Numbered from the stretch's first letter, positions 43,645-53,933 are shown. The stretch: DNA of 64,000 nt from Simplicispira lacusdiani (GCF_003604195.1 NZ_QXGR01000002.1:186001-250000), one strand, 5' to 3'. The notes: generated by a model from the sequence alone, not told the origin. Numbers and translations: made by a program.

Positions 43645-45234
43645 TTATCCCGCACGGCCCCCGGCCTCACGGCGCCGCAGCAGCAGCGCCGCCAGCACCA
43701 CGAGCCCGCCCAGGCTCCACAGCGGCCACAGGCCCCAGCGCGCGGCCCAGGCGGCATAGGGCGTGGGCTCGCCCCCCCGGCCCTGCACCTGGCCGCGCAG
43801 GATGCCGCGCACATGGCGCTCGAGCTGGTGCGTGACCACGCCCCGGTGGTCGATGATGGCCGTGGCGCCGGTGTTGGTGGCGCGCACCATGGGGCGCTCG
43901 AATTCCAGCGTGCGCATGCGGCTGATTTGCAGGTGCTGGTCGATGGCCAGCGTGTTGCCAAACCAGCCGATGTTGCTCAGGTTGACGAACACCGTGGGCG
44001 CGCTGGCGGGGTCCCGAAAATGCGCCGCCAGCTCCTCGCCGAACAGGTCCTCGTAGCAGATGTTGGGTGCCAGGCGCTCGCCGCGCCACACGAACGGCGG
44101 CTGCGCCAGGCCGCCCCGGCCGAAGTCGCCCAGCGGGATCTCCATCAGCTCGGTGAACCAGCGGAACAACGGCGGGATGAATTCGCCGAACGGCACGAGG
44201 TGGTGCTTGTCGTAGCGGTAAGGCTCGGCCTGGCCGGCCTGCAGGCCCACGACCGAGTTGGTGTAGCCCGTCTCCAGGCTGCCCAGCGGCATGCCGAGCA
44301 GCGCGGCCTGGTCGCCACCGGCCACATGCTGCGCGATGGCGTCGAGGTAGCCCTGCGGGAGCTGCTGGGGCAGCAGCGGCACGGCCGTCTCGGGCGCCAC
44401 CACCAGGGCGCCAGCCAGCGTGGTGAGCCGGTCGCCATACCACTGCAGCGCCATGGGCACGCCGCTGCCGGGCTGGAATTTCTCGTCCTGCGGAATGTTG
44501 CCCTGCAGCAGCGCCAGGGGCAGTGGCGGCGCGGGTTGCGCGATGGGCGTTTGGCACAGTTCCACGGCGCAATGGCGCTGCAGCGCGGCGCCCGCGCCCA
44601 GCGCGGCCAGCGCCAGGGCCAGCGCCCAGGCGCGCGCGCTGCGCAGGTCCTCCCCGCGCACCTGCACCAGCAGCATGGCGAGCAGGGCCGCCACGCCGCT
44701 GATGCCGTACACGCCAATCGCGCGCGCCAGCGCGGCCAGCGGGCCCTCGACATGCGCATAGCCGCCCGCGCCCCAGGGGAAGCCGGTCCACCAGACGCCG
44801 CGCGCCAGCTCGGCCAGCATCCACAGCGCTCCGAAAAAAATAGCTGCCAGCACTCGCCCATTGGGCGCCAGGGCCTTAAAAAGCCCTGAAATCACCGCGT
44901 AGTAGCTACCCAGGAAAGCCGCCAGCGCCAGCACGGCCGCTGCGGCCAGCGGCGCGGCCAGGCCGCCATAGGTGTGCATGGAAATGAACAGCCACCAGAA
45001 GGTGCCCGCCAGCCAGGCGGTGGCGAACAGCCAGCCCAGGCCGGCGGCGCGGCGCCAGGACGCGCTGCGGCGCAGCAGACCGGCCAGCACCGCCAGCGAG
45101 GCCAGTTGCAGCCACCAGGCGGGCTGTCCGTTGCCGGGCAGCGCCAGCGACGCCGCCTGCGCCAGACCGGCGCACAGCGCCAGCGGCCACTGCCACGCCG
45201 CCGCGCGCGGCGTTTGCGGGAAGGGCGCGGGCAT
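43645..45234 (-). CDS. lnt: Apolipoprotein N-acyltransferase Lnt
   Basis: Inner-membrane enzyme of 529 residues that adds the third acyl chain to lipoproteins. About six hydrophobic segments precede a nitrilase-like domain, whose Glu-Lys-Cys triad is in VVAPETAVPLL (near 280), YDKHHLVPFGEFIPP (near 343) and NICYEDLFGEE (near 390). TGFPWGAGGYAHVEGPLA is a family marker. A TGATG overlap couples it to the corC gene, its usual partner. An AT-rich patch at 44823-44893 matches the family-2 repeat. Confidence 0.96.
   Translation of the reverse strand: MPAPFPQTPRAAAWQWPLALCAGLAQAASLALPGNGQPAWWLQLASLAVLAGLLRRSASWRRAAGLGWLFATAWLAGTFWWLFISMHTYGGLAAPLAAAAVLALAAFLGSYYAVISGLFKALAPNGRVLAAIFFGALWMLAELARGVWWTGFPWGAGGYAHVEGPLAALARAIGVYGISGVAALLAMLLVQVRGEDLRSARAWALALALAALGAGAALQRHCAVELCQTPIAQPAPPLPLALLQGNIPQDEKFQPGSGVPMALQWYGDRLTTLAGALVVAPETAVPLLPQQLPQGYLDAIAQHVAGGDQAALLGMPLGSLETGYTNSVVGLQAGQAEPYRYDKHHLVPFGEFIPPLFRWFTELMEIPLGDFGRGGLAQPPFVWRGERLAPNICYEDLFGEELAAHFRDPASAPTVFVNLSNIGWFGNTLAIDQHLQISRMRTLEFERPMVRATNTGATAIIDHRGVVTHQLERHVRGILRGQVQGRGGEPTPYAAWAARWGLWPLWSLGGLVVLAALLLRRREAGGRAG
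44823..44893 (-). repeat. Family-2-like patch within lnt
   Basis: On the minus strand AAGGCCCTGGCGCC, GTGCTGGCAGCTATTTTTTTCGGAGC and the AT-rich end resemble the repeat consensus. The reading frame is intact (LFKALAPNGRVLAAIFFGALWML). Chance likeness cannot be excluded. Confidence 0.35.
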
Positions 45235-46112
45235 CAGGGGGACTGCGTGTTGTCCTGCGCCACGGGTGCCACCTTGAACCAGCGCACCGCGCCACCCTTG
45301 GTGTGCAGCACGACGAATTGCAGGCCGGCCAGTACGGTCTGTTCGCCGCGCTTGGGCACATGGCCCATCTCGTGCGCGATCAGGCCGCCGATGGTCTCGA
45401 AGCTTTCCTCGGGGTCCGAGCCCGCGATGGCCACGCCGAAGGCTTCGGCCACGCGCTCGATGGGCGTGTCGCCGCTCACGCGGAAGGTGTGGTCGGCCAG
45501 GCCGAAGATGTCGCCCTCGTCCTCGGCGATGTCGAACTCGTCCTCGATTTCGCCGACGATCTGCTCCAACACGTCCTCGATGGTGACCAGGCCTGCGACG
45601 CGGCCGAATTCGTCGATCACCACGGCCAGGTGGTTGCGGTTGCCTCGGAACTCGCGCAGCAGGTCGTTCAGGCCCTTGCTCTCGGGCACGAAGACGGCCG
45701 GGCGCAGCAGGGCGCGGATGTTCAGCTCCGGGGCCCGCTGCAGCTTGAGCAGGTCCTTGGCCATGAGGATGCCGATGATGTTCTCGCGCTCGCCCTGGTA
45801 CACCGGAAAGCGCGAGTGCGCCGTGCTGATCACGACGCGCAGCAGTTCTTCGAACGGCGCATCGATGTCGAGGAGATCCATGCGCGGAGCGGCGACCATC
45901 ACGTCGCCGGCTGTCATGTCGGCCATGCGGATCACGCGTTCGAGCATCACGCGCGAGTCGGCGCCGATGACGTCGTTGCTCTCGGCCTCGGCCAGGGTTT
46001 CGATCAGCTCTTCCGGCGAATCGGGGCCGGGGTGGATGAACTCCACCACTTTTTGCAGGAATGTGCGCTTGTCTTCCTTTTCAAGCGCTCGCGCGGGGTG
46101 CGGGTCTGACAC
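45234..46112 (-). CDS. corC: CorC/HlyC-type CBS-domain protein
   Basis: Soluble protein of 292 residues in the CorC/YbeX family. It has two CBS domains (SRVMLERVIRMADMTAGDVMVAAPRMDLLDID, and PVYQGERENIIGILMAKDLL then FVPESKGLNDLLREFRGNRNHLAVVIDEFGRVAGLVTIEDVLEQIVGEI), and a C-terminal CorC/HlyC domain (FRVSGDTPIERVAEAFGV). The family is linked to Mg/Co efflux and, with Lnt, to envelope integrity. The start codon is GTG. It ends on the lnt start (TGATG). Confidence 0.93.
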   Translation of the reverse strand: MSDPHPARALEKEDKRTFLQKVVEFIHPGPDSPEELIETLAEAESNDVIGADSRVMLERVIRMADMTAGDVMVAAPRMDLLDIDAPFEELLRVVISTAHSRFPVYQGERENIIGILMAKDLLKLQRAPELNIRALLRPAVFVPESKGLNDLLREFRGNRNHLAVVIDEFGRVAGLVTIEDVLEQIVGEIEDEFDIAEDEGDIFGLADHTFRVSGDTPIERVAEAFGVAIAGSDPEESFETIGGLIAHEMGHVPKRGEQTVLAGLQFVVLHTKGGAVRWFKVAPVAQDNTQSP

Positions 46113-46193
46113 AGCCTTGGGGTGCAGGACGTGCGGTAGTGAAACAACCTCCTAGGATAACGGATTGTCGTGACACCCCGTCACGCGTCCGCC

Positions 46194-46216
46194 GCAGCCC
46201 GCCGCTGGCGGGCTGC
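46194..46216 (-). terminator. Hairpin at the end of the GNAT gene
   Basis: GCAGCCCGCC and its complement form a perfect 10-base stem around GCT, starting two bases past the stop codon at 46219. No T run follows, so termination strength is uncertain; it could protect the mRNA end. Confidence 0.5.
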
Positions 46217-46218
46217 GC

Positions 46219-46947
46219 TCACTCGGCGGACTGGTGGCGCGCGTTGCGCACGCCCTCGCGCACTTCCTGCACGCCGGCCAGGAAATCCCAGAACTGCTTG
46301 GCCTGGCGCTTGATCTGGTAGTCCACCTCGGCGAACTGCTGCTCGACCATCTCGGTCATGCGCGTGTCCAGGCTCGCGGGCGGCAGCTCCAGGAAGGCCT
46401 CGGACTCGGAGCCATCGCGGCGCACCACGGCGCCCGCGTTGCGCGCGATCTTGAGCATGGCGGTGTTTTCCGTCAGCGCATGGATGAACACCATGCTCAC
46501 GCCCTCGTTGCGCGCATGCATCACGGCACGCTCGAACAGGCGCGCGCCATAGCCCCGGCCGCGCGCCGACTTGAGCACGGACACGCCGAACTCGGCGCAG
46601 TTCTTGTGCTCGGGCAGCGCGGTGTAGGCCAGGTGGGCCATGGCGATGAGCTCCAGGCGCCGGTTGTAGATGCCGAAGATGTCATCGTGCTCGAAATCGA
46701 GCTGGCTGGCATAGCGCCGCACCTGCTCGTCCGTGGCCGGGTAGCCGAAGCGCAGATAGCGGTCGGCCGGCTCCAGCGCCAGCAGGTGCGCGGTGATGCG
46801 CTCGCGGTACGTGGGGCCCAGGGAGCGGATCGGCACCATCAGCGGCGTGCTGACTTGGCCGGGCTTGGGCTCGCCGACCCCCACGGGGCGCAGCAGGTCC
46901 GTGCCCGCGTCCCAGGATGCCTTGAGCCAGTCTTTGGTAGCGATCAT
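46219..46947 (-). CDS. GNAT-family N-acetyltransferase
   Basis: Predicted acetyltransferase of 242 residues. The acetyl-CoA motif is FGVSVLKSARGRGYGARLFERAVMHARNEG near 135-165 (R-G-R-G-Y-G), with motif B in MVFIHALTENTAMLKIARNAGAVV. An N-terminal extension of about 50 residues (PLMVPIRSLGPTYRERITAHLLALEPADRYLRFG) is of a kind seen in proteobacterial GNATs acting on unknown substrates. It stands alone between corC and the Lrp gene, on the minus strand. Confidence 0.85.
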   Translation of the reverse strand: MIATKDWLKASWDAGTDLLRPVGVGEPKPGQVSTPLMVPIRSLGPTYRERITAHLLALEPADRYLRFGYPATDEQVRRYASQLDFEHDDIFGIYNRRLELIAMAHLAYTALPEHKNCAEFGVSVLKSARGRGYGARLFERAVMHARNEGVSMVFIHALTENTAMLKIARNAGAVVRRDGSESEAFLELPPASLDTRMTEMVEQQFAEVDYQIKRQAKQFWDFLAGVQEVREGVRNARHQSAE

Positions 46948-47106
46948 GCGACCAATGTAAGGGTTTTCCCTGAGACCTCCAAGTCTTTTTTGCTGCGTTG
47001 CAACAAATTAGAACCAAATGCCAAATCCTCCAATGGAATCAAGCATTTGTCTGCGCTCACCGGGTGCTTCCAGCAGATTCTGCTGTCGGCGGCGCGACAG
47101 GCGGGA

Positions 47107-47589
47107 TCACACGGGAACCGCGGTCGTGGCCTTGACCCGGTCGAGCACGAAGCTGGTCTTGCAGTCCTGCACGCTGGGGTGCTTGAGCAGTGTGTCCATG
47201 ATGAAACGGCTGTAGTGCGCCATGTCGGCCACCACCACGCGCAGCAGGTAGTCCATCTCGCCGGTGAGCGACGCGCACTCCACCACCTCGGGCCAGGTCT
47301 GCACGCTGGCACGGAACAGGTCCATGGGGTTGCGCTTGTGGCTTTCGGTGTGCTTTTCCAGCCGCACGTTGAGGTAGGCGGTGAGGCCCAGGCCCACGGC
47401 CTCGGGCTTGACCAGGGCCACGTAGCGATCGATCACGCCGCTGTCTTCCAGCCGCTTGACGCGGCGAAGCACGGCGCTGGGCGACAGGCCCACCTGCTCG
47501 CCGATGACATCGTAGGTTTCGCGGCCGTTTACCTGTAAACAGCGCAAGATGGCCCGATCAAGCTTGTCCAATGCGTCATTTGCACTCAT
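47107..47589 (-). CDS. Lrp/AsnC-family transcriptional regulator
   Basis: Regulator of 160 residues. It opens NDALDKLDRAILRCLQVNGRETYDVIGEQVGLSPSAVLRRVKRLEDSGVID, a classic Lrp helix-turn-helix, followed by an RAM ligand domain (LNVRLEKHTESHKRNPMDLFRASVQTWPEVVECASLTGEMDYLLRVVVADMAHYSRFI). ATG at 47589 gives the normal family length. It is divergent from the lipase gene, with 164 bases between them. Its targets are not evident; amino-acid responsive control of hppD/phhA or the lipase is possible. Confidence 0.92.
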   Translation of the reverse strand: MSANDALDKLDRAILRCLQVNGRETYDVIGEQVGLSPSAVLRRVKRLEDSGVIDRYVALVKPEAVGLGLTAYLNVRLEKHTESHKRNPMDLFRASVQTWPEVVECASLTGEMDYLLRVVVADMAHYSRFIMDTLLKHPSVQDCKTSFVLDRVKATTAVPV

Positions 47590-47753
47590 GGCGCACGATT
47601 TTACAGACGCATCCGCCTTCTGTGGAACCTGTGGCACCGGCCCAGGGTATGTCCCGATGGTGACACCGGGCCACATGGCAAAAAATTTCCTCTGCAAAAA
47701 CGCACGGTCGTTCGTTTTTGCAGCACCCATAAAAACCATTCCAGGAGACATCC

Positions 47754-48695
47754 ATGACCGGTTTCTTCGGCCGCCTGCTGCGCGGCCTGGCCTTCGCCTC
47801 GGCCGCCTTCGCCCTGCTGCCCCTGCACAGCGCCCATGCCCAGAGCGGCTACACCCAGACGCGCTACCCCGTCGTGCTGGTGCACGGCCTGTTCGGCTTC
47901 GACAACGCCCTCGGGGTCGACTATTTCTACGGCATCCCCGATGCGCTGCGCCGCGATGGCGCCAAGGTGTACGTGGCCCAGGTGTCCGCCGCCAACAGCA
48001 CCGAGGTGCGCGGCGAGCAACTGCTCGCGCAGGTGAAGAACATCCTGGCGCTCAGCGGCGCCAGCAAGGTCAACCTGGTCGGCCATTCGCACGGCGGCCC
48101 GACCACGCGCTACGTGGCCGGCGTGGCACCGCAGCTCGTGGCCTCGGTCACATCGATTGGCGGCGTGAACCGCGGCTCGCGCGTGGCCGACATCGTGCGC
48201 GGCGTGGCACCCGCCGGCAGCGTGAGCGAAACCCTGGCCAACGGTGCCGCCACGGCCCTGGTCACGCTCATCAACCTGGCCTCGGGCGGCTCCAGCCTGC
48301 CACAGCTGCCCACCGCGGCGCTCGACTCGCTGACCACCGCCGGCTCTGCCCAATTCAACCAGCGCTTCGCCGCCGGCGTGCCCACCAGCGGCTGCGGCAA
48401 CGGCGCCGAGCTGGTGAACGGCGTGCGCTACTACTCGTGGACCGGCACCAAGACCCTGACCAATGTGTTCGATGTCAGCGACGGCGCGCTCGGCGTGCTG
48501 GGCCTGGTGTTCGGCGAAGCCAACGACGGCCTGGTGTCGGCCTGCTCCTCGCGACTGGGCAAGCACCTGGGCGACTACCGCCAGAACCACCTGGACGAGG
48601 TCAACCAGCTGCTGGGCCTGCGCGACTGGTTCTCCACCGACCCCGTCACGCTGTACCGCCAGCATGCCAACCGCCTGAAGGTGGCCGGACTGTGA
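47754..48695 (+). CDS. lipA: Secreted triacylglycerol lipase (family I)
   Basis: Extracellular alpha/beta-hydrolase of 313 residues. A signal peptide ends at SAHA (about 29). It has VVLVHGLFGFDN (oxyanion region), the nucleophile Ser in VGHSHGGPTTRYVAG near 111, Asp in FGEANDGLVSACSS near 257 and His in YRQNHLDEVNQL near 280. Two Cys (TSGCGNG and VSACSS) can form the disulfide of subfamily I.1/I.2. A dedicated foldase follows with a 4-base overlap, as expected for this family. Export after folding would use a type II system such as the one encoded at 13.7-24.1 kb. Confidence 0.95.
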   Translation: MTGFFGRLLRGLAFASAAFALLPLHSAHAQSGYTQTRYPVVLVHGLFGFDNALGVDYFYGIPDALRRDGAKVYVAQVSAANSTEVRGEQLLAQVKNILALSGASKVNLVGHSHGGPTTRYVAGVAPQLVASVTSIGGVNRGSRVADIVRGVAPAGSVSETLANGAATALVTLINLASGGSSLPQLPTAALDSLTTAGSAQFNQRFAAGVPTSGCGNGAELVNGVRYYSWTGTKTLTNVFDVSDGALGVLGLVFGEANDGLVSACSSRLGKHLGDYRQNHLDEVNQLLGLRDWFSTDPVTLYRQHANRLKVAGL

Positions 48696-49672
48696 AGCCC
48701 GCCACCGGCGTCCTGGCGCTGGCGGCCTGCGCGCTGCTGGCGGCGGGCGCCTTGTGGTGGACCCAGGCGGGCGAGCCCTCCGGCGGCACGGACGCCCTCG
48801 GCGCTGGCGCGGCCCGCCTCGCGCCAGGCGCCACGGTGCCGCACAGCGGCGGCCCGGCGGACGCACCTGCAGAGCCCTGGCGCGCCAGCCCCCGCGCCCC
48901 CCAGGGCCAGGCCCACAGCGACCCGCTGCTGGCCCCGGGCCTGCGCGATGCGCTCGAAGCACTGCTACACGCCGCGGGCGACGCCCCTGATCCGGAAACC
49001 CTCAAGCAGCGCCTGGAGGCCCTCGCCGGCCAGCACTTCCCGGCCGAACTCTCGACCCGCGCCCTGGCCCTGGCCCGCCGCTACGTGGACTACCGCGTGG
49101 CCCTGGGCCAGCTCAAGGCACCGGCCGACCTCACAGACCCCCGGGGCCTGCGCGAAGCCATGGAGGCGCGCCAGAAGGTGCGCCGGCAGTATTTCGACGC
49201 CGACGAATACGACGCCCTGTTCGCGCACGAAGCGGAACTGGACCAGTACATGCTGGCCCGCCTGGAGATCGAGCGCAACACCGCGCTGACCCCTGCGCAA
49301 AAACGCAGCGCCCTGCAGGATGCCGAGGCCGGGCTCGGCGCCGAACAGCGTGCCCAGCGCGCCGAGGCGGTGGCCCATGTGGGCGCGGCCCAGCAAACCG
49401 CCGCCTTCAATGCCCGAGGCACGGACGACCGCACGCGCCACGCCGAGCGCAGCGCCCAGTATGGCGAGGAGGCCGCCCAGCGCCTGGCGCAGCTCGACCA
49501 GCAGGAAAACGACTGGCAGTCGCGCCTGGACCAGTACCAGCAGGCGCGCGAGGCCACGCAGGACCCAGCGCGGCTGCAGCAACTGCGCAACCAGCTGTTC
49601 AGCCCGCAGGAACAATTGCGCATCGACGCGGCACTGGCCCTGCGCGCCCAACCCGCCGCCGCATCGCACTGA
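48692..49672 (+). CDS. lipB: Lipase-specific foldase/secretion chaperone (Lif)
   Basis: Periplasmic, membrane-anchored steric chaperone of 326 residues for the lipase. Starts with GTG at 48692, overlapping the lipase stop by 4 bases. One transmembrane helix is near 5-22 (GVLALAACALLAAGALWW), an Ala/Pro-rich linker follows, then helical domains with YFDADEYDALFAHEAELDQYMLARLEIERNTALTPAQKRSALQDAE, containing the Lif-like Arg-Arg-x-x-Phe-Asp signature (RRQYFD). The frame is open further upstream through the lipase gene, so the true start was chosen by the overlap. Confidence 0.92.
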   Translation: MKPATGVLALAACALLAAGALWWTQAGEPSGGTDALGAGAARLAPGATVPHSGGPADAPAEPWRASPRAPQGQAHSDPLLAPGLRDALEALLHAAGDAPDPETLKQRLEALAGQHFPAELSTRALALARRYVDYRVALGQLKAPADLTDPRGLREAMEARQKVRRQYFDADEYDALFAHEAELDQYMLARLEIERNTALTPAQKRSALQDAEAGLGAEQRAQRAEAVAHVGAAQQTAAFNARGTDDRTRHAERSAQYGEEAAQRLAQLDQQENDWQSRLDQYQQAREATQDPARLQQLRNQLFSPQEQLRIDAALALRAQPAAASH

Positions 49673-49835
49673 TTTGCACAAGCACCGCGAAAGCACCAAA
49701 ATTTCACCGCGCACTGCCTTGATTTCACGCAAATTTCCTGCAAATAGACCATATCGGGAGGCGCATTACGCCTGAATGCTGAGCACCCCCATCCCTACAG
49801 TGCATGACATACATCAATTCACTGACGGAGACACC

Positions 49836-50978
<1,143 letters not shown>

Positions 50979-50984
50979 GGCAGC

Positions 50985-51105
50985 ACCCCCCTGAGGTGCT
51001 GCGCACCTTCCCCCCGCTCTCGCAGCGCTGCGGGCAGGGGGACGCTCCCGGCGCGGCGGGGCGGCCCTTGCACGGGAGCCCTGGCCTGGGGCGCGCCCAT
51101 TGCAT
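50985..51105 (+). repeat. Family-1 gene-end repeat, copy D
   Basis: Begins about 6 bases past the hppD stop in sense orientation. Hairpin 1 is GGTGC-tgc-GCACC, where copies C and E have GGCGC/GCGCC; hairpin 2 is a CGCAG/CTGCG pair. The GCGCGGCGGGGCGGCCC block is intact. Confidence 0.88.
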
Positions 51106-51152
51106 GCGCCGTGGGTGGCGCGTGCACCATACAAAACCAGAAAGGAGACACC

Positions 51153-51992
51153 ATGGCCGTCGAACCTGTCGTCTATGGCGCCAGTGAGCGCCCGCCGCGC
51201 GGCGACTATGCGCGCGCCAACGCGGACTACACCTGCGCCCAGGACTGGGCCGCCTACACCGCCCAGGACCACGATACCTACCGGCGCCTCTACGAGCGCC
51301 AGAGCGCCCAGCTGCCGGGTCTGGCGAGCGAGGCCTTCATCGCCGCCCTGCCCTTGCTCGGCATCAAGGACCATATCCCGCGCATCGACGAGATCAACGA
51401 GCGCCTGTACCGCGCCACGCGTTGGGAGATCGTGGCCGTGCCCGGGCTGATCCCGGAACTGCCGTTCTTCACGCTGCTGGCCAACCGCAAGTTCCCGGTG
51501 ACGGACTGGATCCGCACGCCCCAGGAGTTCGACTACATCGTCGAGCCCGACATCTTCCACGACCTGTTCGGCCATGTGCCGTTGCTGTTCAACCCGGTGT
51601 TCGCCGACTACGTACAGCGCTACGGCCAGGGCGGCCTCAAGGCGCATGCCCTGGGCGCCTGCGAGATGCTGGCGCGCCTGTACTGGTACACCATCGAGTT
51701 CGGGCTGATCCGCGAGCCCGGCGGCCTGCGCGCCTACGGCGCCGGCATCCTCAGCTCGTCGGGCGAGCTGCCTTATGCCGTGCACAGCCCCGAGCCGCAG
51801 CGCCTGCCGCTGCAAATCGAACGCACCATGCGCACGCGCTACAAGATCGACAGCTACCAGCAGACCTATTTCGTGATCGACAGCTTCGAGCAGCTGTTCC
51901 AGCTGACCGAGCCCGACTTCACGCCGGTCTACGAGCGCCTGCGCGGCCTGCCCGAGTTCGCGCCCCATGGCCCGCTGGCCCAGGCCGCTTGA
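51153..51992 (+). CDS. phhA: Phenylalanine 4-monooxygenase
   Basis: Pterin-dependent hydroxylase of 279 residues that turns phenylalanine into tyrosine. VPGLIPELPFFTLLANRKFPVTDWIRTPQEFDYIVEPDIFHDLFGHVPLL carries both iron-binding His residues (His in FHDLFGH), and LYWYTIEFGLIREPGG carries the Glu. ATG at 51153 has GGAG 5 bases upstream. Paired with hppD it forms part of a Phe-to-homogentisate route; the tyrosine transaminase and pterin carbinolamine dehydratase genes are not in this window. Confidence 0.97.
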   Translation: MAVEPVVYGASERPPRGDYARANADYTCAQDWAAYTAQDHDTYRRLYERQSAQLPGLASEAFIAALPLLGIKDHIPRIDEINERLYRATRWEIVAVPGLIPELPFFTLLANRKFPVTDWIRTPQEFDYIVEPDIFHDLFGHVPLLFNPVFADYVQRYGQGGLKAHALGACEMLARLYWYTIEFGLIREPGGLRAYGAGILSSSGELPYAVHSPEPQRLPLQIERTMRTRYKIDSYQQTYFVIDSFEQLFQLTEPDFTPVYERLRGLPEFAPHGPLAQAA

Positions 51993-51994
51993 GA

Positions 51995-52062
51995 AGCATA
52001 TTGCTACCAAATCAATAGCTAATGACGCTTGTACTGCAAGCGCCAGAGGCGATTTTTGCTCA
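51995..52062. repeat. Family-2 repeat between phhA and the hydrolase gene
   Basis: Contains GCTACCAAATCAATAGCTAATGACGC, a GACGCTTG/CAAGCGCC core and GATTTTTGCTCAAA. It starts 2 bases after the phhA stop, and the TGA of the convergent hydrolase gene (52062-52060) lies in the opposite end of the repeat. Confidence 0.75.
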
Positions 52063-52974
52063 AACCTTCAGTCCGCCCACCGAGCCCGCCAATGCCTCCA
52101 GGCTGGTCTGCACCACCCGTGGGTGGCAGGCCATGTCCACATGCGGCACGCCCTCGATGAAGCGGTGCGCCGCCCCGGGCAGGGCCGCCGTGCCCGCCGG
52201 GAAGACGATGTTGTCGCAGTTCGAGTACCAGCAGGTGAACAGGCCGGCACGCGCGCGCGGCTCGTCCGCCTGCAACTGGCGCACCCAGCCGCTGCCCAGC
52301 CGCATCTGCCGGCCGTTGGCGGTATGGCTGTAGCGGCCCAGCCAGGTGCCGCCGTGCGGCGTGCCCAGGGTGATGACGTGCTGCACGCGCGCATCGGCCT
52401 CGTAGGCGCGCAGCCAGGCGCGCGCGGCCAGTCCGCCCATGCTGTGGCCGATGATCACCGGCGCCATGCCGGTGGCCAGGGTCACGCGGCGCACCGCGTC
52501 CTCGATGAGGGCGGGGTAGTCGTCGATGGAACCGAACACCGGCTCCAGGTTCACCGCCACATAGGCATGGCCGCCCGCGCGCAGCCGCTCCATCCACGGC
52601 AGCCACAGCCCCCGGTTGCACAAGAAGCCGTGCACCAGCACCACGCCGCGCTGGCCCGTGGGGGCGCCCGGCAGCCAGTCGGGCACGGAGCGGCTGCGAA
52701 ACGGCTGGCGCCAGCAGAACACCACCAGCGCCACTCCCATCTCGCGCCACCAGGCGCGCAGCACCAGCGGCAGGCCGGCGCGCGGCGCGGGGTCGGCACG
52801 GTTGGCGCGGTGCATCAGCACGAACTGCAGCCCCATCACCGCCGCGAAAATCACCCAGCCCAGCGCCACGCCGGCCAGCGCCCAGGCACGCGAATGCGGC
52901 CATAGCGCGAGCAGCCAGGCGAGGGGGCCCAGCACCAGGGCCAGGGTCCAGAGGGTTTGCATGCGGGCGATCAT
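52060..52974 (-). CDS. Membrane-anchored alpha/beta-hydrolase (lipase-like)
   Basis: Protein of 304 residues. Two N-terminal hydrophobic segments (about 6-26 LWTLALVLGPLAWLLALW, and 30-52 WALAGVALGWVIFAAVMGLQFVL) anchor it. The hydrolase domain has VVLVHGFLCNRGLWLPWM, the nucleophile elbow IIGHSMGGLAARAWLRAY, and LGTPHGGTWLGRYSHT, features of PGAP1-like and lipase-type hydrolases. His in GVPHVDMACHP is the likely catalytic His. Convergent with phhA, it ends inside a family-2 repeat. Substrate unknown. Confidence 0.85.
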   Translation of the reverse strand: MIARMQTLWTLALVLGPLAWLLALWPHSRAWALAGVALGWVIFAAVMGLQFVLMHRANRADPAPRAGLPLVLRAWWREMGVALVVFCWRQPFRSRSVPDWLPGAPTGQRGVVLVHGFLCNRGLWLPWMERLRAGGHAYVAVNLEPVFGSIDDYPALIEDAVRRVTLATGMAPVIIGHSMGGLAARAWLRAYEADARVQHVITLGTPHGGTWLGRYSHTANGRQMRLGSGWVRQLQADEPRARAGLFTCWYSNCDNIVFPAGTAALPGAAHRFIEGVPHVDMACHPRVVQTSLEALAGSVGGLKV

Positions 52975-53124
52975 GGTGGGCGCGGGGGGAGGTCGGAACG
53001 GAACTCGGCGCAGGGTAACCGAAAGCGCGGGCGCCGCATTCGAGTGAACTGTCGAAAACGCATGCGCTGCACAGGGCCGTTTTTGGGTCTAATGGGCTCT
53101 TCTAGCGCCAACCCCCGGGAGCCC

Positions 53125-53865
53125 ATGGACGCCGCCGACACCATCCGCAACAGCATCGCCGACGTGACGGCCCTGCGCAGGCACCGCATGGGCGACCCGT
53201 CCCTGGCCCAGGCGGTGCAAGAGGTCAAGGAACTGCAGTCGCGCCGCTTCACCGGCACCTATGCCGACCTCATGGCCGACCCGATGGTCCAGCCGGCCAC
53301 GCATTTCTTCCTTGAAGAGCTCTACAGCCCGGGCGACTTCTCCGACCGCGACGACCAGTTCGGCCGCATCGCCGGCACGCTGCAGACCGTGTTCCCCAAG
53401 CCCGTGGTGCAGACCGCCGTGTCGCTGGCGCTGCTGCACGCCCAGACGGAGGAGCTGGACCATGCCATGGGCCATGCCTGGCGAGACCTGGCCGCCACCC
53501 CCGGCGAGGCCGCGCGCTACGCCCGCGCCTGGCGCGCCGTGGGCGAGCGTCCGGCGCGCCACCAGCAACTCGCCAGCGTCATCGCCATCGGCGAGGACCT
53601 CACGCGGCTCACGCGCATGCCCGGCCTGCGCACCCTGTTGCACATGATGCGCCGCCCCGCGCGCGCGGCGGGCCTGGGCGCGCTGCAACGCTTCCTGGAG
53701 TCGGGCTTCGACACCTTCGGCGAACTGGCGCGCCAGCGCGGCGCGGTGGAACGCTTCCTGGCCACGGTGCAGGAGCGCGAGTCGCGCCTGATGCAGACCC
53801 TGTTCGAGGCCCCCGCTGTCGCCTGCGAGACCGAATTGACGACCACCCTAGGACAAGCCCGATAA
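53125..53865 (+). CDS. Conserved protein with FFLEELY motif, upstream of fadD
   Basis: Soluble, mostly helical protein of 246 residues without a signal peptide. The most striking segment is FFLEELYSPGDFSDRDDQFGRI, with FFLEELY at 61-67, followed by helices with His and Asp residues (LLHAQTEELDHAMGHAWRDL) and a C-terminal stretch rich in Arg/Leu. The ATG at 53125 has GGGAG 4 bases upstream; the frame is open further upstream but without a ribosome site. It precedes fadD by 68 bases on the same strand and may share its transcript. No function is known to me. Confidence 0.75.
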   Translation: MDAADTIRNSIADVTALRRHRMGDPSLAQAVQEVKELQSRRFTGTYADLMADPMVQPATHFFLEELYSPGDFSDRDDQFGRIAGTLQTVFPKPVVQTAVSLALLHAQTEELDHAMGHAWRDLAATPGEAARYARAWRAVGERPARHQQLASVIAIGEDLTRLTRMPGLRTLLHMMRRPARAAGLGALQRFLESGFDTFGELARQRGAVERFLATVQERESRLMQTLFEAPAVACETELTTTLGQAR

Positions 53866-53933
53866 CACCAAGCACCCGCTTGCTTGGAAAATCGTGGCCC
53901 ACCCTTTCCACCTTTTTGACCACAGAACATCGC

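Noticed and set aside
47549..48691. Open frame running through the lipase gene into the foldase frame
   Set aside because: Out-of-frame reading of the lipase gene; the foldase itself starts with GTG at 48692, where it overlaps the lipase stop.
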